Below are positions 1 through 11,074 of a stretch of 64,000 nt of DNA, piece after piece. The stretch is from the NCBI RefSeq assembly GCF_037893015.1, contig NC_133663.1:138888553-138952552 (forward strand). The letters run 5' to 3'. Numbering within the stretch: the first letter of the stretch is position 1; every line of letters begins with the position of its first letter. A program made the position numbers and the translations under genes. The stretch is from Macrotis lagotis (lineage: Eukaryota > Chordata > Mammalia > Peramelemorphia > Peramelidae). Under the pieces are notes generated by a model. The model made no database searches. It saw only the letters and a program-made list of their open reading frames with translations, and had not been told where the DNA came from.

Positions 1-934
1 TTAAAATTTGTGTCTATGAGGAAGTGAACTTGTATGGACATGAGGGAACTTTGCTACACTGCATACCCTTAAACATCTCACAGGATAATTCAATTTTTTT
101 TTCTAAGATAATAAATGAGAAATCCATACACAAATAGAATAGCAATGCTATATCATTATTCCTGGCTAAATTAATGAATTTACAAATAATGTTTTCTAAA
201 TACTCAAATAAGTTAATAATTTGCATGACAACTCCAGGGAAGGTGTCAATATGTGCAAATCGGTAACAGGCCATGGATTCAGAAGCTTGGAAGATGGGTC
301 ACAGAAGTGTTTCCATTTTCCTTATCTCTGTCATCTTTGTAGTACTTTGAGTTATTCTTTGCTATTACTACTTCTCTTATGCTTTCCATCAAGCAATCAC
401 CAATTTTAATCCATCACAAAGACATGAGATCTGTATAATATTCATCAACTGTTACATAAAAATTCTTTAATACAGAAAAATATAGAAGTCTAAATAATTT
501 TTATTTTTTTTAAGAAAGTACAATGAAGGAGAATAGAGAAGCAGAATTAGATATACTAGCTTCATATCAATGAAACCTTTATGACTTTAGACAGAACAGT
601 GGAAATCACCTGCTTCACATGCTGTAACTTTCTCAATTACTCTAATGGATTTGTGATATATTGATTTGGAAGTTTCTTTAAATACTCATAGTCCATCCAA
701 GTATTCCCATCCTAGGAAATTCTTGTGTACTCCCTGGATTGCCAAAAGAGAGCCAGCAACATAATGGGCCACTTTCTACCCTTCTTATGAATTTTAGAGT
801 ATCAGTGGAAACCTATTAGCTATATAGAAGAATGGAATACTGTCAAAAATGAATGTTTGTCAATGGCAATTAAGCATTTCTTAAGGCAAAGAGAGAACAA
901 GCTACTCAAAGAGGATTTTTCTTAAAGTTACAGA
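1..934. other. Unassigned AT-rich DNA
   Basis: No gene, RNA gene or repeat that I recognise. Open frames here are under 90 codons and of low complexity. Confidence 0.6.
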
Positions 935-962
935 GAATGAATGAATGAATGAATGAATGAAA
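935..962. repeat. (GAAT)n microsatellite
   Basis: About seven perfect copies of a 4-base unit. L2 3' ends often finish in such a repeat, but no L2 body is visible beside it. Confidence 0.9.
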
Positions 963-1229
963 AAGGAATAGCTAAGAGAGTTAAATAAGTTCCCTAAAAA
1001 GAAGAAAGTAAAATGAGTTTATTAAGGAGTAGTAATTATAAAAGTTTCATCAACTTGTGAATAAAGTGTTAAACTGAACCATGACTCATAGTGAGGATGA
1101 TGAAGACTGAAAGCAACTAAGAGGACAAAGACAGATGCAAAAAAGTTTGAGTGTTTAAATATCAGATAGAAATGACAACGAAACTGGGTCAAAGGGGGAA
1201 AAAAAGAACTTTCATATCAAGAAAGACAG

Positions 1230-1540
1230 GTTTTGGACTGCAAAGAGTAAACCCAAAATAACAAATTGGGATTTGTTAATCATACTAAGCAAGGACATGG
1301 TAAGAAAGTTAGCAGATGTCCTGAATTATTTCAGGACACCAAACGTAGATGGAATAAATCCCAGGGTACCAAAATAACTTAAGGCTCTTATTGCTGAGCT
1401 GTTGTCACTGACCTTTGAAAAATTATAGAGAAGAGTGATGTGCTACAGACCTACAAATGGGCAAAGATGTTTTTTTATTAAGAGGAATATGGTGAAGGGA
1501 TCCCACAGGCAACTATCCTCCTACCACACTGAATAATACA
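1230..1540 (+). mobile_element. L3/CR1-like LINE fragment, reverse transcriptase region
   Basis: Translation gives pieces such as DGINPRV followed by ALIAELLSLTFEKL. These match the CR1/L3 ORF2 segment just before the first reverse transcriptase blocks (family pattern DGIHPRVLKEL then PLS.IFEKSW). The copy has stops and shifts, so it is an ancient fossil. The family name rests on remembered motifs. Confidence 0.5.
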
Positions 1541-1624
1541 AGTAAAAAAGTCTACAAATTCAGAAAGTTGAGCAATGACAGTAAGAAGAAAAGTGAAAGA
1601 AAAGTATACAAGGTAAATGTCAAG

Positions 1625-2405
1625 AGTAAACATTTTTTAAAATTTATTTTTATTAAAGATATTATTTGAGTTTTACAATTTCCCCCCCAATCTTGCTTCC
1701 TTCCCCCCCCCACGGAAAGCACTCTTTCAGTCTTTACTTTGTTTCCATGTTGTACCTTGATCCAAATTGGATGTGATGAGAGAGAAATCATATCCTTAAA
1801 GAAGAGAAGAGAAGTCTAAGAGGTAACAAGATCAGACAATAAGATATCTATTGTTTTCTAAATTAAAGGGAATAGTCCTTGCACTTTGTTCAAACTCCAC
1901 AGTTCCTTATCTGGATGTAGATGGCACTCTCCTTTGCAGACAGCCCAATATTGTTCCCGATTATTGCACTGATGGAATGAGCAAGCCCTTCAAGGTTGAT
2001 TTCCAGTTCTTTGCCACCACAAACAGGGCTACAATAAATATTGACTGAACAAGTCACTCCCATGTTGCTTTTAGGGTGTACAATGTTTTTCTGGTTCTGC
2101 TCATCTCACTCAGCATCAGTTCATGCAAATCCCTCCAGCCTTCCCTGAAATCCTGTCCCTCCTGGTTTCCAATAGAACAAAAGTGTTCCATGACATACAT
2201 ATACCATAGTTTGCTAAGCCATTCCCCAGTTTAAAGACATTTACTTGATTTTCAGTTCCTTGCCAACACAAACAGGGCTACAATAAATATTTTTGTACAA
2301 GTAATGTTTTTACCCTTTTTTCATCATCTCTTCAGGGTATAGACTCAGTAGTGGTATTGCTGGGTCAAAGGGTATGCACATTTTTGTTGCCCTTTGGAAA
2401 GAGTA
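1625..2405 (-). mobile_element. L1 LINE 3' end, antisense
   Basis: The segment reads as the reverse complement of the end of L1 ORF2 and the 3' UTR. The distal part (about 2330-2400) encodes, on the minus strand, the conserved region around 'catacccttTGAcccagcaa'. The proximal part has C-rich runs at 1681-1711, where the marsupial L1 3' UTR has a G-rich tract. It is truncated towards its 5' side, the usual L1 fate. A 47-base stretch occurs twice inside it (1996-2042 and 2245-2291); see findings. Confidence 0.75.
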
Positions 2406-2557
2406 AACATTTTTTTAAAGATCTTCTCATTAGCACATTGCCCCTGATGTTCTTGTGGTTCTTCTAATCTCCTACTTTTCTTCCTCTACCATCAACCTCA
2501 CAATCCCTGCTTTGACCTGAAAAATACTGCATTTTTAATGTCTTTAAGAGTTAATTA

Positions 2558-2708
2558 GGGGCAGCTAGGTGGCGCAGTGGATAGAACACCGAACCTGGAG
2601 TCAGGAGTACCTGGGTTCAAACCCAGCCTCAGACGTTTAATAATTACCTAGCTGTGTGGCCTTGGGCAAGCCACTTAACCCCATTGCCTAGAAAAACCTA
2701 GAAAAAAA
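2558..2708 (+). mobile_element. tRNA-derived SINE (WALLSI/WSINE-like)
   Basis: Complete young-type SINE. The head is 'gggcagctaggtggc', with an A-box-like 'gtggcgcagtgg' and a B-box-like 'gggttcaaaccc'. A conserved core about 'ttaataattacctagctg' follows and the tail is A-rich. Flanking direct repeats of about 8-12 bases ('aagagtta', near 2545 and 2709) look like a target-site duplication. Confidence 0.88.
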
Positions 2709-2799
2709 AAGAGTTAGTCAAGCCCTGATAAGTTTCCTATGGGTATTTTGATTAAATACTGTTGATATACCAGCCCCAAAGCCCTAAACTCAATGATCA

Positions 2800-2950
2800 G
2801 GAAGATTTAGCACTGATTTGGAAGTCAGAGAGGCTTCAACAAAGCTTAATTTCCTCATTTCCAAAGTAAACATAAAAATACTTGTAAATATGTGTGTGGT
2901 TTTATCTTGAGTTATATGAGTAAATATAAAGATCTTTACAAACTGAAAAA
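2800..2950 (+). mobile_element. MIR-type SINE remnant
   Basis: Degraded match to the mammalian SINE pattern 'tttcctcatttgtaaaatg' followed by 'aaagcactttacaaact'. It survives here as 'atttcctcatttccaaagt' and 'aaagatctttacaaactg'. Ancient and low identity. Confidence 0.45.
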
Positions 2951-3144
2951 AAACACACCTTGTTCAGTCAGTTATCATGTTGAATCAGACTACTGGTAAT
3001 TTATTCATTAATATATTCCAATCCACTATCACTTAGTGCAAGACCAGAACTCATGATCCATTACTATATTCATTTGTGAGAATACCTGGACTTTTGACTT
3101 CTACATCAAGTGATTGGACTTCCTTGCTCCTTCATTAATAGCAA

Positions 3145-3255
3145 TGGCATATTTAGTAAGTCACTTGACTTCTCTGGGTTTCATTTTTCTCATCTAGAAA
3201 AGAATCACATTAATTTGAAGGTTCCATATAGTTCTCCTGTTCCATGACCTCTGGT
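3145..3255 (+). mobile_element. MIR-type SINE tail fragment
   Basis: The order 'aagtcacttgacttctctgg', 'ttctcatct' and then 'ggttccatatagttct' follows the 3' half of MIR/MON-type CORE-SINEs. The 5' half is not recognisable. Confidence 0.45.
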
Positions 3256-3914
3256 AAAGTTGAACTCAAAATTTATGGTTCACTGTGCCATGGATCTTGG
3301 GTGCAGATATGAATACAGGGTGGTAGCTTTTAATATGGAACTTATAAAGTATCTAATTTCTCTTCTGGCAAAGTTTTTGTGCTAATGAGATAAAAAAAAG
3401 ATTAGCAACTACTTTTCAGTTCTAAGTGATAGGTTGGTCTATTCTACCTTTGATAAATGCTTTGTTGCACCTATTATCTACATAATGGGAGCCAGATAAG
3501 CTTCCCAGAAGAAATGAATATTGAAGAAGGCTTTGATTCAGAATAATGCAGCAGTTACAAGAATGAGCCCAGGGAGGAAATCATGATTATCAGAAAGGAA
3601 AGAAAGAAGGTATACTGCAAGTGTATATCTCATCTACCTTTATCCTCCTTACTCATTAGTTTGACTTTCCTCTCTGCTGTCTTTCCTCTTTCCTACATTC
3701 TTTTTCTTTTCCCTCTTCATTTTTTCTTATCTTCATCTTCTTCCTTTTCTTTTCCTCTCTCTCTTCACTTGCTTTCCTGTTCCTCTGACAATTTGTTTTT
3801 TCTTGCTGAGCTTCCAGGTCTCCATGTTTCTCCTGTAAAACTTACAGGTACCAGGATAAAAAAAAATCCAATTTCTCTTTGATACTTCTCACTGGCATCT
3901 GTGTTTTTCAGTTA
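3256..3914. other. Unassigned DNA with a pyrimidine-rich stretch
   Basis: A T/C-rich tract at about 3640-3790 gives a 99-codon open frame rich in S, L and F. That composition comes from the tract and there is no sign of coding. No repeat family recognised. Confidence 0.55.
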
Positions 3915-4150
3915 CTTTTTGACCCTGTCTGACTTTTAATGACCCCATTTGGTGTTTTTGTGGCAAAGATATTAGAATGGTTGGTCATTTCCTTCTCCAA
4001 CCCATTTTACAGATGAGGAAACTGAGACAAACAGGGTTAAGTCACAGATTCACATAGCTAGTTAGTGTCCTAGGTTAAATTTGAATTCAGAAAGTTTTCT
4101 CTTCTTGACTCCAAACCCAGGACTATACACTGAACCACCAAGCTGCTTCT
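3915..4150 (-). mobile_element. MAR1-like CORE-SINE, antisense
   Basis: The order 'gaccccatttggtgttttt', 'ggcaaagatattagaatgg', 'catttccttctccaaccca', 'cagatgaggaaactgagac' and finally 'ccaccaagctgcttct' is the reverse complement of the marsupial MAR1 type of tRNA-derived CORE-SINE. It is about full length and moderately diverged, so older than the WALLSI-like copies. Confidence 0.72.
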
Positions 4151-5265
4151 CTGATATTAATCATCTAGAAATGTATGGAAGAAGAAAAAATTTCTGGATT
4201 TATGTAAAAATATCAGAAGCACATGTAGACATTATGCAAACCTCTTCCCCCATTCAGTGATGAGACAAATGCAAAGACATACACCATTTCTATGTTTTTT
4301 TTTTTAAATCCTGCAGAAGGTTCAGATAAGTCTGCTTCAGGGCATATTAAGGCTTTGGATGTAGGCAGACTGTGCTCTGGTGAAAGAGAACATACCTCAC
4401 TGAGACTAGGGCCTGAGCATATGAAAATAGGATTAGTCTAATGAAGTCAAAATTCATAGACTTCTAAAGCTTGAGAGTCCTCTATTCTAAATTCTTTATT
4501 TTCTAAAATTATCATTAAAATTTTGAATCTTTGGAAAAAATATTAGAAGCAGCAAGTAAATAAACAGTTAGCTAGAATGCTGCCACATAATTCCTTGCAA
4601 TGTGGATCAATAAATAAGAAGTTATTTTTGAAAATATATATAAGGAAAAATTGCTTAAATTAACTTCATTTCCCAAAGCATTTTGGTCTTTATATTTTAT
4701 CAGGTAGTACAAAACACATTTGTGAAGACTGAGCAGTACCATTCATGTAAGAGTTTCTAGGAAATGATGATTATATCTTTTAGAATAAATTGAAGTTAAA
4801 TATTTATGACCAGATTCTAATCTGATTTTTTGTCCTGCTGAATGCATCACTGCTCATCTTAGATTAGGTGGAATTTGTCTAATAATTTGTATACTTGGAA
4901 ATAAGGCTGTGGATTTACAAATAGAAAATCATATAATTGAAATGAGTTTCATTAAAAAGTGAATAATAATTATGTAAATGAAACACTTCATATTTGAATT
5001 TAGTCATAGTTTATTATTCTAATATTTCAGCAATAGTAACGATATGCCAAAATAATATTTGTCAGAGAAGCCTATGTATTGTAAAAGAACAAAGATGTGT
5101 ATTTGAGTTGATACAAAATGAGATCTGTAATTAAATGGAATGTATGATTATTTAACTACAACACATAAATTTTAATGATGAATAATTTTATGGTGAAAAT
5201 ATTTTAATAGCTGTTATATCTAGTTATGGCATACAAAGTCTTGAGTTATATTTAGACTCATACTT
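4151..5265. other. Unassigned AT-rich DNA
   Basis: No recognisable gene or repeat. It includes one of the longer repeat-free stretches of this half of the window (about 4600-5220). Confidence 0.55.
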
Positions 5266-5415
5266 TAATTTTAGATTCTTGCAAGGCAATGGGATTAAGT
5301 GGCTTGCCCAAGGCCACACAACTAGGTAATTATTAAGTATCTGAGGTCACATTTGAACTCAGGTCCTCCTGACTCCAGGGCTGGTGCTCTATCCACTGCG
5401 CCATATAGCTGCCCC
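5266..5415 (-). mobile_element. tRNA-derived SINE (WALLSI/WSINE-like), antisense
   Basis: Complete element read backwards, from 'cttgcaaggcaatgggatta' to 'tagctgcccc'. It is flanked by near-identical direct repeats, 'tagactcatacttt' at about 5253 and 'tagaatcatacttt' at 5416, which are a target-site duplication. Confidence 0.88.
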
Positions 5416-5489
5416 TAGAATCATACTTTTTAAAAATATTCTTTTTCATTAAAAAATAAGTAACATCTATCAACATGAATGAGTTTTAG

Positions 5490-5580
5490 TTCCTGGTTTT
5501 CAGTTTTCTAGTCTTTAAAATGATGAGATTGGACTAGATGACCTCTAATCTTTCAATCTATGATCCTGTTAATGATAGCA
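5490..5580 (+). mobile_element. MIR-type SINE tail fragment
   Basis: Contains 'gattggactagatgacctct' followed by 'tctatgatcctgtta', the usual 3' part of a MIR/MON-type SINE. The head is missing. Confidence 0.55.
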
Positions 5581-6169
5581 TTAGATTATTACATAAAGGA
5601 CCATGTTTTTGCACTACATATGTTTAGAGTTTAAAAATAATTGGTATAAGTTATGTGTTCTTTTTCCATGTCTTTAGTCAAGCATTTTTTTTTTCCTGTC
5701 TCTCTAATAGGCAGGTCAATTGATTCTGATACTGTGCTTTCTTAGAACTTAGAACTGCCCTCTCAGGACATGCAATTCCATTTTGTCACTTTCTCAGCAG
5801 TAGTTTTTTAAATATTCAATTCAAATAAATAAATATGTATTGATCACCTTCCATGTACATAATGCTGTATTATTTACTGTTGTAATACTTCATTCCTTTT
5901 GAAATTTCATAACATATGGCACATTTCCTACCCTGTATAATTAGAATTATTTGAAATTATTATAATAGCCTTATAAAAACTAGCCTACACAATTATAAGA
6001 ATTAGCATAAAAATACAAGGTAGTGTATAATTAAATATCAAAAAATCTAACATTAAGTGATATTTACAGAAACAGAAGAAGTTTAGTATGGGTTACATTT
6101 ATAAGAGATGGTTTCATGTAGGAATTCATAAAAACACAAAATATTAGAATGTTGCCATAGAATTGTTCA
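5581..6169. other. Unassigned AT-rich DNA
   Basis: A short motif at about 5833-5875 ('tattgatcaccttccatgta') may be a scrap of an L2-like 3' end. Nothing else recognised. Confidence 0.5.
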
Positions 6170-6480
6170 AGCAATGAATTAATAAATTTTATTAAGCAAC
6201 TACTATGGGTCAGATATTGTGATAAGTCTTGAGGTTGTGGGAAAAAAGCTACCCCCCCTCCTTTCTCTATGGAGTTCATCATAAGAAAACAAATACACAG
6301 GATACAAAAATACTTACTATATACAGAAAAAATGAGAAAATTAGATGGAAAGGCCTAGAATTAAGAGGAGTAGAGAAAGGCTTCCTACAAAAGAACGCAT
6401 TTGACTTGAAGCCAGAGATTTTGGAGGTTATCCAATCCAAGCTCTATCAGATGAACGCCTAAGTCATTCCAGATGAGCTG
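6170..6480. mobile_element. Old dispersed repeat with an L2-like terminal motif
   Basis: Starts with 'tttattaagcaactactatg', close to the reverse complement of the L2 3' end (pattern 'cacatagtaggtgcttaata'). A block such as 'aaaggcttcctacaaaagaa' and 'gacttgaagcc' follows, and recurs in the same order in other old repeats of this window (42170-42480, 42900-43460). The family beyond the L2-like end is unknown to me. Confidence 0.4.
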
Positions 6481-6756
6481 TCATCCAGTAACAATCTAAA
6501 GCCTTCCAGAGATGGAGAAGTAATAATATTCTACTTTGAGAGAGTTTGACATAGAATTGTAGGATAAATAGTTTTCATAGTCAACGAGGATGTAAAAGGA
6601 TATTTGAGGCCTGGGACAACTCAGGATAAAGTATAGCACATTCACAGTAAGATAATATATTGCTTATGTTCTTATGGAATTACAGCACTAGATATAATAT
6701 TATTTTGATATAGATACATATATGTATACATATGCATATAAATACACACATATATA

Positions 6757-6794
6757 TGCTTATTTTCTCAACTATATTGTTGAGAAAATAAGCA
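6757..6794. repeat. Perfect 16-bp inverted repeat with 6-nt loop
   Basis: Arms at 6757-6772 and 6779-6794 are exact reverse complements ('tgcttattttctcaac'), separated by 'tatatt'. A TA/CA-rich simple repeat lies immediately upstream (about 6712-6757). It could form a hairpin. No transposon was recognised around it. Confidence 0.9.
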
Positions 6795-7076
6795 AGGACC
6801 ATCCTTTGGTGTGCAAATTAGGAATAAGAGTATAGGAAATATCATTTGGAATCTGATCCATCATCCATCAAAGGTAACATGCTCCCAGAAGCAACTCAAA
6901 GGGTATCACTTTCATGGCATGGTGATTCTTCCTGATATCTGTTTTAAGTTGGAAGGGACTTGGAATATAAGATATTTAACCTTTGACAGTTAAGTACATT
7001 GCAACATCTCTTAGTAGTCATTTCTGGCTCTGTAATTCATACAATGGTCCAAGATCTTTTAAAATCTATTATTTTT

Positions 7077-7238
7077 GGGTGGCTAGGTGCCGTAGTAGAT
7101 AAAGCACCGGCCTTGGAGTCAGGAGTACCTGGGTTCAAATCCGGTCTCAGACACTTAATAATTACCTAGCTGTGTGGCCTTGGGCAAGCCACTTAACCCC
7201 ATTTGCCTTGCAAAAACCTAAAAAAACAAAACAAACAC
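7077..7238 (+). mobile_element. tRNA-derived SINE (WALLSI/WSINE-like)
   Basis: Complete copy with head 'gggtggctaggtgccgtag', B-box-like 'gggttcaaatcc' and tail 'cttgcaaaaacctaaaaaaa'. Direct repeats like 'aatctattattt' (7063) and 'aatttattattt' (7239) flank it as a target-site duplication. Confidence 0.88.
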
Positions 7239-7654
7239 AATTTATTATTTCTTGACATTTCAAACATCAGGGTTATTAACAAGTCTCTTAAAGTTATTTT
7301 ACTCACTATGCGAAATATTCTTTCCTTCTACTTTTTCCAAACTTACCTCACTCAAGTTTCATTCTATGGGTCTTTAAACTAATATTCTAGGATTAGATGA
7401 GTGTGATCATGTTGACTTCATCTTTGTAACTTATAATATTATTTGACACCTGTTTTCTCTGATATTTTGAAATTCCACACTGATGTCACATTGTAATAAG
7501 TTTTCATATCACAACTCTGATCCTTTTACCTTGATCATTTTTACATTTCTTATCTAAACTTCCTCCTATTTGAAGATATTTTCTTTGAGGTGTGTTTAGT
7601 AAATCAGTACCTGTTAAAATAAAGTTCAATCAACACAGTCCAAAAGAGGAAACC
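7239..7654. other. Unassigned DNA
   Basis: No gene or clear repeat. The antisense L3/CR1-like remnant downstream could extend into part of it, but I could not align it. Confidence 0.5.
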
Positions 7655-7805
7655 AAAGATCATAGATTTAAAGTTGGAAGAAGTATTAAAGTTCACCAAG
7701 ATGAATATTTTCATTTTATATGAAAACTGTGGTCCAGTGATATTTTGTCACTTGACAAAGTTCACATAATCAGTAAATGACAGAACAAGCAATAGCACAT
7801 GGTGA
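7655..7805 (-). mobile_element. MIR-type SINE, antisense, degraded
   Basis: Order 'gatcatagatttaaagttgg', 'ttcattttatatgaaaactg', 'gttcacataatcagtaaatg' follows the reverse complement of a MIR-type SINE (pattern 'tcatagatttagagctggaa' then 'cccattttacagatgaggaa'). Highly diverged. Confidence 0.5.
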
Positions 7806-7979
7806 TGACATTTTCAGAAACATGCCAGGAGTATTATCAATGTCCTTCAGGCATGTAACTGATTGTTTAAAATTATTTATCTAGTTTGGCATGAACAATT
7901 GGGCATACATATAAAAGCATTTTTGAAGGAATTAATTTAGGAAGTAACCCTAACATTTAACCATTTTAAAACAAATTTG

Positions 7980-8345
7980 TCACTTATCTACTCATTCACT
8001 CTGACTTGTAAGATTTTCCCTATGGTCTTGACCACCTTCATTAGTTTGTTTTTTCACTATCTCAGTTTAGTGTCATCCACAAATCTACCAATTTCATTGG
8101 GCCCTCCCTCCTCATTAATAAAGAGCTTCATTAAAATAGGTTTTATTGGACCTGACCTAGAATCAGTTCCTGTGGAAGCCTGATCTTTACACATTTCCAT
8201 CAAGGAAAAAGCTCATTTATTACTAACCTTTCCCCCTTTGTCTCTAAGCCAGTTTCTTTTCTATGATTCATTCTCTTTAATAGCTTTCAGTGTGAAATCT
8301 AGTCAAAAGCTTTTAAGAATCTTAGTAATCCTGCTGTCACCTTTG
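7980..8345 (-). mobile_element. L3/CR1-like LINE fragment, antisense
   Basis: The phrases 'agtgtcatccacaaatctac', 'cattaataaagagcttcatt', 'cagttcctgtggaagcctga' and 'agtcaaaagcttttaagaat' occur in the order expected for the antisense of a CR1/L3 reverse transcriptase region (pattern 'ggtgtcatctgcaaat', 'aacagtatggaa'). Ancient, with gaps. Family assignment is from remembered motifs. A 68-codon frame here is incidental. Confidence 0.5.
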
Positions 8346-8504
8346 AATATAAAGGATGAAAAAAATCTCTTTCAATAAGTAAAATCAGACTAAGGTGAAC
8401 ACATTGAGAGGAAGGATAGTCTTTAAATAAATTTAGTTTTTTTTCAATTTTTTTTACATTCAGGAACCAAAACCAGATTAATAATATTTATTCCTTTACA
8501 CCTT

Positions 8505-8735
8505 CTCAAGTCCTTTCAATGGCTACCTATTGCCTATTGAATACAGTTTAAGCTTCTCAGGAAAGCACCCATTTCTTACTTAATTTACCTAACTTTAGAC
8601 ACCTTATAGAGCCCTTTTCTTTGGATTTCATATATTTCAGTCACATTGGACAAGATCTTGATCTCCTATATGACCTATATTATTATCTTTGTTTAGAATA
8701 CTTTGACTCTGCTTAGATTTATCAATTGACTTTCT
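8505..8735 (+). mobile_element. L2 LINE fragment
   Basis: 'aatggctacctattgcctat' followed by 'acagtttaagcttctcagg' matches the L2 ORF2 C-terminal region (pattern 'tggctccctattgcct' then 'ccaaactcct'). Old and diverged. Confidence 0.5.
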
Positions 8736-8737
8736 TC

Positions 8738-8900
8738 CCTTTAAAGACAAATTCCAATTACATGCAAATGTAGATTTCAAAATTCATCCTTTCGCAAGCA
8801 TTTCATTTTTCTATCACACTCCTTCTCTCATCCCTCCTCATGGCAGATAGCAACCTAATATATGTTGTACATGTACAATCATGTTTAATATATATTCATA
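8738..8900 (-). mobile_element. L1 3' end fragment, antisense
   Basis: 'attacatgcaaatgtagatt' begins the segment and 'tgttgtacatgtacaatcat' lies near its distal end. This is the antisense of the L1 3' UTR end. Short 5'-truncated copy that interrupts or follows the L2 fragment. Confidence 0.65.
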
Positions 8901-8944
8901 TTCAATAGCCTTTAAATTTCAATTCAAATGCTATCTTGGTATTT

Positions 8945-9145
8945 TACAGTGGGAAAGTCTTTGACTGCTGAGTTGGGGAGGTATGTTCAAATCTTGTCCA
9001 GAAAACTTATTATCTATATGACTTGGAGAAGTTACTCAATGACTCACTGGAGCACAGTTACCTCATTTTAAAAATGGGAGTTGAATTAGATAAGACTTTG
9101 AGGGCCATTCATGCTTTAGTGCTGTTATCTTATAATCCTTTATGG
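8945..9145 (+). mobile_element. MIR-type SINE, degraded
   Basis: Shows a B-box-like 'tgttcaaatctt', then 'tatatgacttggagaagtta', 'cctcattttaaaaatgggag' and 'gaattagataagactttgag'. This is the full order of a MIR/MON-type SINE. Confidence 0.55.
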
Positions 9146-9254
9146 AACTTAAAACAATCCATCAGAAGTTAAACTTTTCTTCCTTGGTTCTGTGTAATTC
9201 TCCTATGTATTTGCCATATAATTGATTCAGTTTGCTATAATCAATTCAGATAAA

Positions 9255-9475
9255 ATTAAGAAGTATTTATAAAGTACTTACTTTGTGTAAAACACCATGT
9301 TGGCAAAACTCAAAACAAAAGTGAAATTGTTTCTCCCTACAAGACACTTGCATTCAACTGAGGAAAGGTGGGTGGCAGTAGAACAACATATATGTTGATA
9401 AGCAAATACAAAATATGAATGGATTTAATACAAAATAATATTTAGGGAGGGTTGACACTGACAATTGGGGAATTA
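9255..9475. mobile_element. Old dispersed repeat with an L2-like terminal motif
   Basis: Starts with 'agtatttataaagtacttac' and continues with 'tctccctacaagacacttgc'. Same order as the element at 6170-6480. Confidence 0.4.
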
Positions 9476-9764
9476 AGAAAAAAAAACAGGAGTCAATCTA
9501 AGTTTGGAAGGTTAAAAGTGGGAATAAAAATTTCAAGCATGGGGATGTCATATGTGCATATGTCATAATCATTGACTGTGAGGGTAGAGATCATGTAATA
9601 TTTAACATTGTATCTTCTCCAGGGGGTCCAGACTATTCATAGTAAGGCACTCAATGATGCACAATGACATAAGTTTCTTTCTTAAATGATTAAATAAATA
9701 CAGTCTTAAGTCATTACATTACTGTTGCAAAAGAATTACTTTTTACAGAATAATATTTTTAAGA

Positions 9765-10465
9765 CAAGTCTTTCAAGCCCTCCTCACTTCTTACCTAAAC
9801 TATTGCAATAGCCTCTTAATCAGTCCTCCTGTATCCAGCTTTCCCCTTCTCCTGACTATCTTGCACACAGCTGCCAAATTACTTTTCCTAAAACATTAGA
9901 GAGACCATATCATTTCCATATTAAAGAAGCTTCCATGGCTCCCTAGTGCCTTTATGCCAAAAATTAAACTTCTTTAGCAATTGAAATTCTTCTTAATTTG
10001 CCTTCCATCTGTCTTTACCTGTTGATTACATAATATTTCCTGATTCAGGAAATGATGTCAAATTAATCTGGTCTAGTCTTTAATGTTTTATCTCTCATCT
10101 CTTGCAATTTTCACGGGCTTTTCCTCCATTTTCTCAAAAAGCTTTCCCCCTCTCATTTTTTCCAACTCCCAACTCTTTGTTAGACTTAAAGTATTTTCTC
10201 CAACAAAAAATCTTTCTGATTTCCCCAATTTTTAATTTTTTTTAACCTTTCCTCCCTCCATTAAAAATATTTCACTTCTATCTTGTACATATTGGTATTT
10301 ATTTATTCATATATATATGTATATATACATATACATATATCTGTTTTTTCTTCCCAACAAAAAGTAAACCCATTGAGAGAAGAGAATATATTTGTTTTGC
10401 TTTTATTACATAACACAATGCCTAATACATAGTAGAAATATAATAGCTGTTTATCACTTTAATTG
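9765..10465 (+). mobile_element. L2 LINE 3' part
   Basis: Follows the L2 end almost continuously. 'tattgcaatagcctcttaat' and 'ccatggctccctagtgcctt' belong to the C-terminal coding region. 'aaacccattgagagaagaga' and 'acacaatgcctaatacatag' belong to the 3' UTR. A TA-rich microsatellite (10309-10342) has grown inside it. Ancient, with no intact reading frame. Confidence 0.7.
10309..10342. repeat. (TA/TATG)n microsatellite
   Basis: Alternating AT with imperfect TATG and CATA steps, inside the L2 remnant. Confidence 0.85.
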
Positions 10466-10469
10466 ACAA

Positions 10470-11070
10470 GAGAAGGGCAAAAAAAATCTTTAAATAGTCA
10501 TGGTAATAAATGGTAATTGAATGTAAATGAAATGATTTTTATTGGAGACAAATTTGTTTTCATGATAACACAGAATATAAATCATTGTATATTTTAAAAT
10601 TTTTCTTTAGAATAAGTGTTATGGAATATTCAGCCTCTTTTTGTTATATATATCCCTTATGATTTTATCCTTAAAATGACATTGGCTATCCTGTGTAGAA
10701 CATATTTAAGAACCAGCTTTATGAAACAAATAACTATACACATTTTTATACACAAAAATGTATGTACTTTTGCATACTTTTAAATTTAATGTTCACTTAA
10801 CATTTTCTCCATTTTTTTCAGTTTAGAAAATTAACAAAAAAACAAATTGTGGCCACTTTATCTTTCCTTTTGCTTCTAATTCTTATCTGCTATCCATATT
10901 TCAATATCTTGAGCCAGCCTTGACCATCAAAACTTATACCCACTTCCATGGTTGTTCTCTCAATTTAAATGAATTTATTCAATGTCACACAATTTCTCAC
11001 TCAATTATAGTCATATTATTTAATATTCTTTAAAATGCCAAGCACAAGCTTACCTGAAAGACTATTTTAA
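10470..11070. other. Unassigned AT-rich DNA
   Basis: No gene or repeat recognised. Confidence 0.5.
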
Positions 11071-11074
11071 TGAA

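Noticed and set aside
2558-2708. Possible tRNA gene because of A-box and B-box-like motifs
   Set aside because: The motifs belong to the tRNA-derived head of a SINE; no cloverleaf with a proper acceptor stem can be formed, and the same unit recurs about ten times.
3583-3882. 99-codon frame rich in S, L and F
   Set aside because: Produced by a pyrimidine-rich tract; no signal or domain and no homologue that I can name.
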